From positions 2,728,001 through 2,792,000 of the forward strand of contig NZ_CP094526.1 in assembly GCF_029910095.1 (NCBI RefSeq): a stretch of 64,000 nucleotides of DNA. The letters are read 5' to 3'. Source of the stretch: Bradyrhizobium sp. ISRA464 (lineage in GTDB: Bacteria; Pseudomonadota; Alphaproteobacteria; Rhizobiales; Xanthobacteraceae). The first letter of the stretch is position 1, and each line of letters begins with the position of its first letter. Below the pieces are notes generated by a model. It was not told where the DNA came from, did not search any database, and saw only the letters and a program-made list of their open reading frames with translations. The position numbers and the translations under genes are program-made. This document shows positions 8,271 through 18,000 of this stretch, one piece after another.

Positions 8271-9668
8271 ATGCCGACAGAGTGTAGCGCAGAACGGTTT
8301 GATTTTGGAGTGGTGGAAGGCCGGGCTGTGGAAGCGGCCTTTGATGCTGGCCTGGTGACGTCGGACGCTGGAGCGCTGCTTCTGGGCGCCGCCGATCGAG
8401 CGATCGATCTGGTGGGGCGTTTTGCAGATTGCTTTCGCGATCATCGCCGTCCGGACTTGATCGAGCATGCGGTCGGGACGTTGGTCGGACAACGGGTCTT
8501 TGGCATTGCACTTGGCTACGAAGATCTCAACGATCACGACGAGCTGCGGCACGACCCGCTGATGGCGGTGCTGGCGGGCAAGCTTGAGGCCAAGCGCGAG
8601 GACTGCGCGCCGGTGGCCGGCAAGTCGACGCTGAACCGGCTGGAGCTGAGCCGAAACGAGCCTTCGCGCTATCACAAGATCGCCTACGACGCGGCGGCGA
8701 TCGAGGCGTTGCCGGTGACGCTATTCCTGGAGGCGCACAAGCGACCGCCGGCGCAGATCATCCTCGATCTCGACGCCACCGACGACCCGCTGCACGGGCA
8801 TCAGGAAGGACGCTTCTTCCACGGCTATTACGACTGTTACTGCTATCTGCCGCTGTACGTGTTCTGCGGCCGGCATCTGTTGGCGGCCAAGCTGCGGCCC
8901 TCCGACATTGACGCCAGCGCGGGCAGCGTCGCGGAGGTCGAGCGGATTGTCCGGCAAATCCGCGTCCACTGGCCGTTCGTGCGCATCCTGCTGCGCGCCG
9001 ACAGTGGCTTTGCGCGCGAGGCGCTGATGGCGTGGTGCGAACGGAACCGCGTGGATTACCTGTTCGGGCTCGCCCGCAACACGCGCCTGGTCGCCATGAT
9101 CGAAGAGGAGCTCGCCGCGGCGCGGGCTGCAGCCGAGAAGACCGGCCGCCCGGCGCGCCGCTTCAAGGACTTCCAGTGGAGCACGCGCGGCACCTGGAGC
9201 CGAAGGCGCCGCGTCGTCGCCAAGGCGGAGTGGACAAAAGGGGAAGCCAATCCGCGCTTCGTCGTGACCTCGCTCAAGCGGGCCGAGGCGGGTGCGCGGC
9301 AGCTCTACGAGGACATTTACTGCGCCCGTGGCGAGATGGAAAACCGCATCAAGGAGTGCCAGCTCGATCTCTACGCCGACCGCACTTCCGCGGCGACCAT
9401 GCGCGCCAACCAACTGCGGTTGTGGTTCGCCTCGATGGCCTATGTGCTGATCTGTGCCCTGAGGCGCATCGGCCTTGCCGAAACCATCTTTGCGGACGCC
9501 ACCTGCGGCACCATCCGCCTCAAGCTCCTGAAGATCGGCGCACTGGTGCGCATCAGCGTCCGCCGCATCAAGATCGCCATGGCCTCGGCCTGTCCGGCCG
9601 CCGAACCGTGGGGCATCGCCGCGCACCGCCTGGCCAAAGCCGCCGGAGCCCGCGCCTCGCCGGCCTGA
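8271..9668 (+). CDS. IS1380-family transposase, copy 1
   Basis: A 465-residue DDE transposase. ATG 8271 (MPTECSAERFDFGVVEGR) is the family-typical start; the frame is open to 8232. The catalytic acidic residues are visible in DLDATDDPLHGHQEGRFFHG, in LLRADSGFAREAL, and in the Glu of YCARGEMENRIKECQLDLYA. The gene is intact. However, the intron separates the outer 13 bp of the left terminal repeat from the rest of the element, so this copy may be unable to move unless transposase tolerates the insertion. Confidence 0.95.
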   Translation: MPTECSAERFDFGVVEGRAVEAAFDAGLVTSDAGALLLGAADRAIDLVGRFADCFRDHRRPDLIEHAVGTLVGQRVFGIALGYEDLNDHDELRHDPLMAVLAGKLEAKREDCAPVAGKSTLNRLELSRNEPSRYHKIAYDAAAIEALPVTLFLEAHKRPPAQIILDLDATDDPLHGHQEGRFFHGYYDCYCYLPLYVFCGRHLLAAKLRPSDIDASAGSVAEVERIVRQIRVHWPFVRILLRADSGFAREALMAWCERNRVDYLFGLARNTRLVAMIEEELAAARAAAEKTGRPARRFKDFQWSTRGTWSRRRRVVAKAEWTKGEANPRFVVTSLKRAEAGARQLYEDIYCARGEMENRIKECQLDLYADRTSAATMRANQLRLWFASMAYVLICALRRIGLAETIFADATCGTIRLKLLKIGALVRISVRRIKIAMASACPAAEPWGIAAHRLAKAAGARASPA

Positions 9669-9834
9669 CACGCGAAGCTGCGACGCGCCAAACCGCGGCA
9701 TCGCCAACTGGCCCACCGGAGAAACCCACAACCTAATCCCGCCAGCCGCGCCTTCCCGCGCAGCAACCCTTCATGGCCATACTGGCACACCAAATCGGTG
9801 TTGTCAGATCAGTCGGCCCTGTGAGAAATGCGGG

Positions 9835-10962
9835 CTAGTTGGGCGGCAATACGGCATCGACCCGGCGGCTGTTTCGCAGGCTGATGATGATCGTGCCGTT
9901 GTGGGTCGCAAATCTGGCCCCCATAAGTCTCGGCACCTTGTCTGTCAGTGGCGACGGCAGCGGAATCATTCCGCCGGTGACAGGATCGCCGACATTGATT
10001 GCCACGGCAGCTCCCCCTGGTGAGGGCGCGACCTTGATGTACTCTCTTACGAGCTGACTCTCTTCTCGAGACAGGCTGAGCGCGCTCTGCGCGATGCCGG
10101 CATCAGCGGCCTTGTGACCTGCCTCCGCCTTGTTCTGCGCATCTTCCCGCTCGGCATCTCGCTTCTCGCTTTCGATCTGCTCCAGTCTTGCAAGGCGATC
10201 TCTCAGTGGAGTTTGCTCGCGGTGCAGCGTGGCGATTTCTGACTTCAGCGAGGAGATCTGACCAAGTCCGATCACGGCAATGATACAAGCAACGAGCGAT
10301 ATCAAAGCGAGGCATGCGAGGGCAGGCCTAACCATTCGTTCGCCGGCGGTTTCCGCGCCTTGTTGCGGTAGGTTTTTTGCCGAACGCCGTCGCCGCGCGC
10401 GAGCCATCCTTGGCATGCTGGCGCGGATAGATTTTAAGAGAGCCGATAACCGCGAATCGTCGCGGTTTGCTCGTTGAACGGAGCCGAATGCCGGCCCGGG
10501 AAATGCCGGGACATTCAGTAAGCCCGCATCAGGAGCATGGATCGAACGGCTCGACCCCGAAGTCGCGTGATCGGACGCCGCTTCGCCAGCCGGGCCGCTG
10601 GCGTCGAGATCAACGTCCGAGGGCAGGTCAATGGCCGCGGGCGCGCCAGCACCATGCGATTCGGCGGCGTTGGCTTCCATTTGGTCGGCCTTCTCAGCGT
10701 TATGTTCCTGCTCGATGCGGGTGGCTTCAAGCGAGCGCCACAGCGAAAGGCCGGCTGGCGTGATCTGGAAGCCGGCATCATTTATCGAAACCCAACCCGA
10801 TTCGAAGACATCGGCATCGCCAAGCTCGGACGATCGCGTCAATAGCTTAGCTTCGTCGCCCGCTGCGATCATTGTCCTGACCTCGCGGCGGACGTCCTCC
10901 ATCGCGATCCGTTGATGGGGCCTCGCGGCTAGCACGCTCAAGATCGCCAGATTGAATCTCAT
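9835..10962 (-). CDS. Hypothetical protein: N-terminal winged-helix-like region, one membrane helix, coiled coil
   Basis: A 375-residue protein starting at 10962 (MRFNLAILSVL), with GAGAGG upstream; an in-frame ATG lies at 10983. Residues 1-85 resemble the winged-helix region found at the N-terminus of some Mrr-like and rhizobial proteins (LAARPHQRIAMEDVRREVR, then FQITPAGLSLWRSLE). A Ser/Ala/Asp-rich linker follows. A basic patch (RARRRRSAKN) precedes one transmembrane helix (LACLALISLVACIIAVIGLG). After that come a charged coiled coil of about 55 residues and a small C-terminal domain. This would put the DNA-binding-like domain in the cytoplasm and the C-terminus outside. Its TAG stop is formed by the CTAG target duplication of the adjacent IS1380 copy. 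Function unknown. Confidence 0.7.
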   Translation of the reverse strand: MRFNLAILSVLAARPHQRIAMEDVRREVRTMIAAGDEAKLLTRSSELGDADVFESGWVSINDAGFQITPAGLSLWRSLEATRIEQEHNAEKADQMEANAAESHGAGAPAAIDLPSDVDLDASGPAGEAASDHATSGSSRSIHAPDAGLLNVPAFPGPAFGSVQRANRDDSRLSALLKSIRASMPRMARARRRRSAKNLPQQGAETAGERMVRPALACLALISLVACIIAVIGLGQISSLKSEIATLHREQTPLRDRLARLEQIESEKRDAEREDAQNKAEAGHKAADAGIAQSALSLSREESQLVREYIKVAPSPGGAAVAINVGDPVTGGMIPLPSPLTDKVPRLMGARFATHNGTIIISLRNSRRVDAVLPPN

Positions 10963-11172
10963 GGGGCGCCTCTCGATGCCCAATCAACCTTTCGAATAGC
11001 CCGCCTTGTCCAGACCTGACGATCCGCTCGCCGCCACAAGGCGGTCGAAGCAGATGCATCATACTGGCTGGGACGTCCGTCAGCCAGAGAGCCAGGTGAT
11101 TCTCTTTGGTCGTGCACGGATAAATCCGGAGGCGCCCAGTCGGTTGAGACCGGCCGCGAACTGTCTGTGCGG

Positions 11173-11312
11173 TCAAAGCAAGTCCCGAAGCCTGGATAGC
11201 TCGATAACGTGTTCCGGCGATAGGACATCAGTTATCAGCACTGCCTGGGGCGCAGTGCGGAATCTCACGTGCGGCAGCACCGAAGTTCAATTCGGGGAAC
11301 GTCATAAGACAT
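11173..11312 (-). pseudogene. Decayed duplicate of the 92-residue gene at 13634-13900
   Basis: The minus strand matches the start (ATGTC..GACGTT..., AACTTCGGTGCTGC) and the end (CGCCGGAACA, then CGAGCT.TCCAGGCTTCGGGACTT, with TGA) of the intact gene near 13.7 kb. About 130 nt of the middle are missing and the frame is broken. Similarity continues outside the gene on both sides (about 11075-11400 against 13545-13990), so a larger segment was duplicated in direct orientation. Confidence 0.8.
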
Positions 11313-11633
11313 GGGACATCGCAAATGGCGTTCCATTGACCGGAGCGGCGGATTGCAGCCACATCGGTCGGGCATTTCGGCTGCCATCCCGCCGGCGCCG
11401 CCGCCATTTGGGACGCGCATCGGCGGAGGCTGCCCTGTGGGCATACGTGCCCTCCAGATCCCCGCCTCGCAGCGCCGACCTGCGCGACCTTTGGCAGCTC
11501 GTGCGCACCGCGCTCGATCTGGACCCGCTGCACTTGATCGCCATCATCGATTCGACTGAGGCGAGGCGGTCCGATCAGCCGGGGCATCGTTGGAAGCTCC
11601 AGTTGCTTTGATCATCCGTAAGCTTGACCCGAG
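11313..11633. other. Intergenic, part of a duplicated segment
   Basis: I see no intact gene. The first ~90 nt resemble 13901-13990, which includes the 3' end of a small membrane-protein frame there. The rest has no recognisable content. Confidence 0.5.
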
Positions 11634-12884
11634 TTAATGGCCTCGCACCGTCGCAGGTTGTCGCGGCTGCTCGCTTATGATTATCCCGCTAGCCTCAAGT
11701 TGCCGTAATCTCATCCAGATGATCACAATCATGGTTGCGCACATGAACGGGCCAACCGGCACGAGCACGAACGGGAAAGCGTACCCCAATAGGAACATGA
11801 TAGTGACACCGATCCGGAAGGCGCGTCGTCGGTTCGAGAGCGGCGAGATCTGGTCCGTGGTAGCGTTCATGAGAAAGACCAACGCGATGGCCAGGATCGG
11901 CAGATCGTAGATGGCGAAGTAAGGAGAAATGAGCGGCGTTGCCGCAAGCAGGCTGGCCGCCTGGACGGCGAAGCTGACATTGCGGCGCCATATGACCAGC
12001 ACCCAAATCGCCGCGGCTGACGCGATGGCTATGTGGAACGACAGGGCCGATCCGTAGCCAAAGCCGGCAAGTCGAAATAGGCCGTAAATACTTTGCAATT
12101 TAAACCATGGCAGCGCTCCACTAAGGTGAAATTGCGTCGTGGCGAAAGTTGCCGCCGCACCAAATGCCTTGAAAGTATCCCAGCCGAAGCTGAACCCGGT
12201 GAGCAGCACGAGGGCCGGCATTACCAAAACGGCGGTGATGACGACGCTCCAACGCCCGGTGGCGACCAACACAAAAGGGAGAAGAATGCCATATTGAGGT
12301 TTGAAGATAAGCAACGCGAGCAAGAAGCCGCTGACAAGCGGGCGCTTATTCAATGTCAACAGGATGCCACCGAGCAACGATGCCGCAAGCAGCCCGCTTT
12401 GGCCGGCGATGAAATCGTAAAGGATGGGCGGAAAGGCGAGTGCCAGTAGCAGCGCGGCGGAGCGTGGCCGGATGGCATAAACAACGAGGAGCCAACAAAA
12501 TAGCTTTGCCGCGCTCCAAACCCAGAACGCAATCGGAAACGGCAGGAGTGCTAAGGGCGCCAATACGAAGAAAAACACGGGCGGATAAAAAAACGGTACT
12601 GGAACCTGATCGTAGGGATACGAGACGTGATTCATCGGCTGCATCCGGAGAACAATTTGCTGATGCAGTTGCTCCCAATCGTAGGCGGTCGCCGCGTGGC
12701 CGTCGAGCGCCATCGCGCCCGCGCCCCAAAAACACGAAAAATCGATGCCGGCTTGGCCGCCACCACTAACAAATACCAGTACCGAGACAAGTATTGTGAT
12801 GCTTAACAAGATGACGCTGGCAATCGCTTGCGCCGGGTCATCTCCCTCAGAAACATCCCAGTCCACAATTTTCTTCATTGGCAC
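11634..12884 (-). CDS. GT87 (DUF2029) polyprenyl-phosphate mannosyltransferase-like membrane protein
   Basis: A 416-residue protein with about ten hydrophobic segments. The first extracytoplasmic loop contains GIDFSCFWGAGAMALDG and YDWEQLHQQI, typical of the GT-C fold DUF2029/GT87 family, where an acidic residue of this loop is catalytic. Later there are QYGILLPFVLVATGRW and PLISPYFAIYDLPIL, also characteristic. Such enzymes transfer mannose or arabinose from polyprenyl-phosphate donors on the outer side of the inner membrane. The gene stands alone between duplicated fragments, so its target glycan is unknown. Confidence 0.8.
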   Translation of the reverse strand: MPMKKIVDWDVSEGDDPAQAIASVILLSITILVSVLVFVSGGGQAGIDFSCFWGAGAMALDGHAATAYDWEQLHQQIVLRMQPMNHVSYPYDQVPVPFFYPPVFFFVLAPLALLPFPIAFWVWSAAKLFCWLLVVYAIRPRSAALLLALAFPPILYDFIAGQSGLLAASLLGGILLTLNKRPLVSGFLLALLIFKPQYGILLPFVLVATGRWSVVITAVLVMPALVLLTGFSFGWDTFKAFGAAATFATTQFHLSGALPWFKLQSIYGLFRLAGFGYGSALSFHIAIASAAAIWVLVIWRRNVSFAVQAASLLAATPLISPYFAIYDLPILAIALVFLMNATTDQISPLSNRRRAFRIGVTIMFLLGYAFPFVLVPVGPFMCATMIVIIWMRLRQLEASGIIISEQPRQPATVRGH

Positions 12885-13633
12885 TTAACCCAAAGCGATA
12901 TTGCGGACGCCGCTGCATTCGCCCAAACTGAACGGGTCATGAAATCACCTCTGAAAAGCGTAGAGGATATCGAAACTCGGACGGGAGGAAAAGCGAACTC
13001 GCTTAGATGATCTATCCCTCGCCCGGTGAACTGCACCCCGTTTTGACTGGACACCGGCGTAGCCGGAGGAGCTAGGCCTAGTCCTAGGCATACGCCTACG
13101 TCCGGGACGTTTTCGAAGGTGGAAATCATCACCGGCGTTGCCTGCCGGCGTCGGTTTACGACGGAACAGAAGCTCTTGCTCATCAACGAGACGCTGCAAC
13201 CGGGCACGTCGATCAGCTATGTTGCCAAACCAGCCTAAGGAGCGATCGGTTCGCGCTGCAGTCGCGGGGCCAATTTCGGTCGCGAACGAACGTCTTCAAT
13301 GGAGCCGGTCGGAAGGCGACATAGATCAGCACCGACGCAAAGCTCGCCTCGGGCTGAATCCAGACATCCCGCCCGGCTTGCCTTTTCAGGAGTTAACGAA
13401 GACGCGGCCGGGAGGCTGACGCTTCGCGTTGAATAAGGTCTCTTCTGCAAGCGAATGACGGTGGAGGAGGTCAAATATGGTCGTCCAACGTTGACAAGGC
13501 AGGGACGAAGTTTGGAGGAGCATTCTGCGCTGCGGCCGGAACGTCCGTCAGCCAGAGAGCCGATCGGACGTGCACGGACAAATCCGAACGCGCCAAGCCG
13601 CTCGACGAGACCGTCAGCGGACTGGCCGCGCGG
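12885..13633. other. Intergenic stretch with an IS relic
   Basis: Apart from the orfA remnant at 13119-13238, no gene is supported. An IS-end-like sequence (GAACTGCACCCCGTTTTGAC, 13027-13046) and a palindromic GCCTAGTCCTAGGC (about 13076-13089) precede the remnant. The direct repeat shared with 11075-11400 begins near 13545. Confidence 0.5.
13119..13238 (+). pseudogene. Transposase orfA remnant (HTH_Tnp_1 type, IS66/IS3-like)
   Basis: The frame reads VEIITGVACRRRFTTEQKLL, then an INETLQPGTSISYVAK segment, and stops at TAA 13236-13238. This is the characteristic N-terminal helix-turn-helix of IS66/IS3-type OrfA proteins, cut off after about 35 residues. No downstream OrfB or second end is visible. 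Confidence 0.65.
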
Positions 13634-13900
13634 TCAAAGGAAGTCCCGAAGCCTGGACAGCTCGATGATGTGTTCCGGCGAGAGGATCTCAGGGATCAGC
13701 GGGGCCTGAGGCGTCGTCCGGATCTCATAGAGGTGGCGAGACTTCTCCGGCTTGGCCATGAATTCCTGAATGCATTCGTCGAGCGTGCCGTCCGAGACCA
13801 TGTACGGCACGCGATCCTCGCGGCGCAAATTGCCGAGCGAAGGCCATTTGTAGAGGCGCGCCGCAGCACCGAAGTTCAGTTGGGAAACGTCGTCAGACAT
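13634..13900 (-). CDS. Conserved small hypothetical protein
   Basis: An 88-residue protein when started at ATG 13900 (MSDDVSQLNFGAAARLYKWP); an in-frame ATG at 13912 would add four residues. I associate close relatives with Bradyrhizobium genomes, from memory and unchecked. It is Arg/Glu/Leu-rich without membrane segments or signal, and ends in EILSPEHIIELSRLRDFL. The function is unknown. A broken duplicate lies at 11173-11312, and a possible small membrane protein is encoded just upstream. Confidence 0.7.
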   Translation of the reverse strand: MSDDVSQLNFGAAARLYKWPSLGNLRREDRVPYMVSDGTLDECIQEFMAKPEKSRHLYEIRTTPQAPLIPEILSPEHIIELSRLRDFL

Positions 13901-13919
13901 GGGACACCGCAAACGGCAA

Positions 13920-14117
13920 TTATTGAGCGGAGCGGCGGATCGCAGACAGATCTGTCGCGCATGTCGGCTGACATTCCGCCGGCCGCAGCCATTTGGAGAC
14001 GTGCAACGTCAGCAGTCCAATCAGGACGATGACGGTGACAACGAGCCTGGGCAAGAGATCGTCTTTCAAATTCGAGCTCCAAAAAACATTCGAGAACGCA
14101 ATGAATAAAATCTGCAA
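13920..14117 (-). CDS. Possible small membrane protein
   Basis: A 65-residue frame with one clear transmembrane helix (LLPRLVVTVIVLIGLLTL) after a short hydrophobic start (MQILFIAFSNVFW). It ends 20 nt before the conserved small gene on the same strand. Its 3' part is also included in the duplicated segment near 11.35 kb. No strong ribosome-binding site is visible, so it is only plausible. Confidence 0.4.
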   Translation of the reverse strand: MQILFIAFSNVFWSSNLKDDLLPRLVVTVIVLIGLLTLHVSKWLRPAECQPTCATDLSAIRRSAQ

Positions 14118-14590
14118 TGCAATACGCGCCGCCTGTTCTCGAGGCGCAAGCGGCGACCAAAGCCCGGCCGTCCGATCGCCCTGAAATCAGTCGATGCGGT
14201 CACGATCATGGCTGCACCTTCTTGCCAAAGTCTACACGCGGGTTGGTTTGCAGGGCAGCAAAGCGGAGCGACGTCTGTTGCGAATGGCGCAAGCTCGCCC
14301 ATGCACCGGTTTGCGAAGTAAGTATTTGAAAGCACTAAATTATCTGCGTTAAGAGGCTCCGGCGGCGGTTTGTCGCGATCAAGCAAATCGCCCAGCGAGC
14401 GAGAGAGCAACGTGTGCATGAGAAGTGCCCCTGGCGCGCAAGAGCGAGCTCGCGACAGTTGGCGTGAACGGGCCATCGGCATGCGCGTGCCCGCGAGCGG
14501 CCTCAGTTCTTGAAGATGGCAGGTATCGTTCACCGGCCGCCGGCGCAGCGACGCATCAAGCCGCAGCGTGTGCGAGCAAAAGCCGCACGG
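14118..14590. other. Intergenic, no gene supported
   Basis: 473 nt between the small membrane-protein frame and the GlcG-like gene. A minus-strand open frame crosses it, but its composition and lack of any recognisable domain suggest chance. Confidence 0.5.
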
Positions 14591-15019
14591 CTATCCCGCA
14601 TTCGCCTTCAGTCCGGCGGCCTCGATGCCGGCCACGGCGCAAGCCTCGTCATTGTCCGACGTGTCGCCGCTGACGCCGACCGCGCCGAGCAGCATGCCGC
14701 CGTCGAGGATCAGGACGCCGCCGGGGACCGGCACCATCCGCCCCTGCGCGAGCGTGTTCACGGCGTCGATGAAATAGGCCTGTTCCTGCGCGCGCTGGAA
14801 CAGCGCCCGCGATCCCATTCCCATCGCCAGTGCGCCGTAGGCTTTGCCATGGGCGATCTCGGCCCGCATCAGGCTGGTGCCGTCCTGCGCGGCCGTCACC
14901 TTCACGGCGCCGCGGGCGTCCAGGATCGTGACCACGAGCGGCTTGAGCTTCTTCTCGTTCCCCTTGGTCAGGGCGGCATCGAGGATCTTGCGGGCGATGT
15001 CGAGAGTGAGCTCAGCCAT
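14591..15019 (-). CDS. GlcG/HbpS-like protein
   Basis: A 142-residue protein of the GlcG/HbpS (DUF336, 'haem-degrading') family starting at ATG 15019. Family features are the opening helix LTLDIARKILDAAL, VVTILDARGAVKVTAAQDG, the KAYGALAMGMGSRAL segment, and PVPGGVLILDGGMLLGAVGVSG. It overlaps the end of the large FAD/Fe-S oxidoreductase gene by 8 nt (ATGGCTGA), so translation is coupled. GlcG-type genes commonly accompany glycolate or lactate oxidase genes; the biochemical role is poorly defined. Confidence 0.88.
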   Translation of the reverse strand: MAELTLDIARKILDAALTKGNEKKLKPLVVTILDARGAVKVTAAQDGTSLMRAEIAHGKAYGALAMGMGSRALFQRAQEQAYFIDAVNTLAQGRMVPVPGGVLILDGGMLLGAVGVSGDTSDNDEACAVAGIEAAGLKANAG

Positions 15020-18000
15020 GGGCCTCTTCCTTTGTCGGCGATATCTTGTCGGAATTGGACTTCGCACAATTAAGGCTCATCGCCAATACGCTGGCGACGT
15101 GGAGTGGCGTGCGTCCGCTGCCGTCCTTGATCTGGTGCCGGCACGAGGTTCCATCCGCCACGATCAACGTGTCCTGGTCCGCGCGCCGCACCGCCGGCAG
15201 CAGTGACAGTTCGGCCATGTCGATCGAGGCCTGGTAGGTATCGCCGCCATAGCCGAACGCGCCGGCCATGCCACAGCAACTCGACTCGATGGTTTCAACG
15301 CGGAGGCCGGGCACAAGGCGCAGCACTTTCTCCACAGGTTTGAAGGCGCCAAACGACTTCTGGTGACAATGACCGTGCACGACGGCCTTCTCGGCGACAG
15401 GTCCGAGCGGCAGCGCGAGGCGCCCGGCCTCCGCTTCGCGCACCAGGAATTCCTCGAACAGCAGGGCGTTGGCGCTGATCTCCTTCGCGGTCCCGTCGGA
15501 GCGCAGCGACAGCAGCTCGTCCCGCAGTGTCAGAAGGCAGCTCGGCTCGAGCCCGATGATCGGCACGCCGCGCGCCGCGAACGGCGCGTAGGTCGCAACC
15601 AGCCGGTCCAGCTCCGCGCGGGCCTGCTCGACCAGGCCGGCCGAGAGGAATGTCCGGCCGCAGCACAGCGGCCTCGCGCCGTCCAGTGGTCGGGGCAGAT
15701 GCACGCGATATCCGCCGGCGACCAGCACCTCGACCGCGGCATCGAGGTTCTCGCGCTCGTAAGCGCGGTTGAACGTGTCGGCGAACAGGACCACCTCACG
15801 GCCATCGGCCGGGCCGAACGCCTCGGCGTCAGGCCGGAACGTGTCGCGGCGAAACTCAGGCAGGCTGCGCCTGGCGCTGATGCCGGCAAATCGCTCGAAC
15901 AGCATGCGCAACAGCGCACTGCGGTTTCGCCAGTTCGCCAGCGCGGCGAAGCGCGATGCGATGTCGACGTAGCGCGGCAGATAGCCGACCAGCCGGTCGC
16001 GCAGCGACAGGCCGTGCCTGCTTGCGCGGGCAGCCAAAACCTCGATCTTCATCTTGGCCATGTCGACGCCGGTCGGACATTCGTGGCGGCAGGCCTTGCA
16101 TGAGACGCAGAGCTTCAACGTCTCCATCATGGCGTCGGAGGCCAACGCGTCGGGGCCCAGCTGGCCGGAGATCGCAAGCCGCAGCGTATTGGCGCGACCG
16201 CGCGTGACGTCGGCCTCGTTGCGGGTCGCGCGATAGGACGGGCACATCACGCCGCCTTCGAGCTTGCGGCAGGCGCCGTTGTTGTTGCACATCTCGACCG
16301 CGCCCTGGAAGCCGCCGCCGGCGCCGGGATAGGCCGACCAGTCGAGCACGGTCTTCAACTCGCCGACGCGATAGTCCGGCGCAAAGCGAAACAGCGAGCG
16401 GTCGTCCATCCTGGGCGGATCGACGATCTTGCCGGGGTTAAGCGTGTTGCCGGGATCGAAGCGCTGCTTGACCTCGCGGAAGTCGGCAACGATCCGCGCG
16501 CCGAACATCTCGTCGTGGAATTCGGAGCGCACCAGCCCGTCGCCGTGCTCGCCGGAGTGCGAGCCCTTGTACTCACGCACCATCTCGAAGGTTTCCTCGG
16601 CAATGGCGCGCATTGCCTTGACGTCCTTTTCGAGCTTGAGATTGAGCACCGGGCGCACATGCAGGCAGCCTTCGGACGCATGCGCATACATCGTGCCGCG
16701 CGTGCCGTGCTTGGCAAAGATGGCGTTGAGCCGCTGGGTGTAGTCGGCGAGATGCGGCAGCGGCACCGCGCAATCCTCGACAAAGGAGACCGGCTTGCCC
16801 TCCTGCTTCATCGACATCATGACGTTGAGGCCGGCTGCCCGGAAATCGGCGATGCCCGATTGCAGCGCGGGCTCGACGATCTCGACCACGCCGCCCCATT
16901 TGCGTTGCGGCTTGTCCCATCCGAAGCCGAGATCGGCCATCAGCTCGCCGAGCTGCTTGAGGCGGGCGAGATTGTCGGCCTGGTCCTCCTCAGCGAACTC
17001 GACCACCAGGATCGCATCCGGATCGCCGCGCACCGCTGCCGAAATGATTGGCTGAAACATCACGATCTCGCTGCCGAGCGCGATCATGGTGCGATCGAGC
17101 AGCTCGACTGCGATCGGCCGCAGCTTGACCAGATGCTGGGCCGCATCCATCGCCTCGTAGAAGCTGCCGAAATGGCAGACGCCGAGCACCTTGTTGCGGA
17201 TCACCGGCCACAGCTTGAGCTCGACCTGCGTCGTGAAGGCCAGCGTGCCCTCGGAGCCGACCAGGATATGCGCCATGTTGTTCGGCGCATTGCGCGGCAC
17301 CAGTGCGTCGAGGTTGTAGCCGCCGACGCGGCGCTGCACCTTGGGGAATTTGTCCGCGATCTCGGCCGCCTCGCGCTCGCCGAGGTCGAGCATGGCGCGG
17401 AACAGCTTCACTCCACTATCGGGCGCGTTCACATTGGCGAGATCGCGCGGCACCTCGCCGAAATGCAGCAGCGTGCCGTCGGCCAGCGCCGCGTCCATCG
17501 CGAGCGTGTTGTCACGCATGGTGCCGTAGCGGAGCGAGCGGCCGCCGCAGGAATTGTTGCCGGCCATGCCGCCAATGGTGGCGCGCGAGGCGGTGGAGAC
17601 GTCGACCGGAAACCACAGCCCGTGCTTCCTGAGCTGGCGATTGAGATCGTCGAGCACGATGCCGGGCTCGACCACACAGGAGCGGTTCTCGACGTCGAGC
17701 GAGATGATTCGATTCAGGTGCTTGGACAGGTCGACCACGATGCCGTCATTGACGGTCTGGCCGCATTGCGAGGTGCCGCCGCCGCGGGGGGTGACGATGC
17801 GCCCGTCGTCGCGCGCGATCGCGAGCGCCCGCAGCGCTTCGTCGGTGGTTCGGGGAACCACCACCCCAGCCGGCATGATCTGGTAGAACGACGCGTCGGT
17901 CGCGTAGCGGCCGCGATTGAACGCATCGAAGAAGACATCCCCGGTGATCTCGCGGCGCAGACGGCCGGCGAGGGGGCTGCTGTCAGCCGAACTTTGCGAC

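Larger units (their letters stand above)
6247..9838 (+). mobile_element. IS1380-family element, copy 1, carrying a group II intron in its left inverted repeat
   Basis: The element runs from CCCGCATTTCTCA (6251) to TGAGAAATGCGGG (9834), 3584 bp, and is flanked by a 4-bp target duplication CTAG (6247-6250 and 9835-9838). Without the 1926-bp intron it would be 1658 bp, normal for IS1380. The 16-bp terminal repeat is CCCGCATTTCTCACAG. On the left side it is split after TTCTCA by the intron and resumes with CAG at 8190. One transposase gene is present. The right-hand CTAG supplies the stop codon of the neighbouring minus-strand gene. Confidence 0.92.

Noticed and set aside
14066..14533. 155-codon minus-strand frame
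   Set aside because: No domain, no ribosome-binding site, unusual composition; likely chance.
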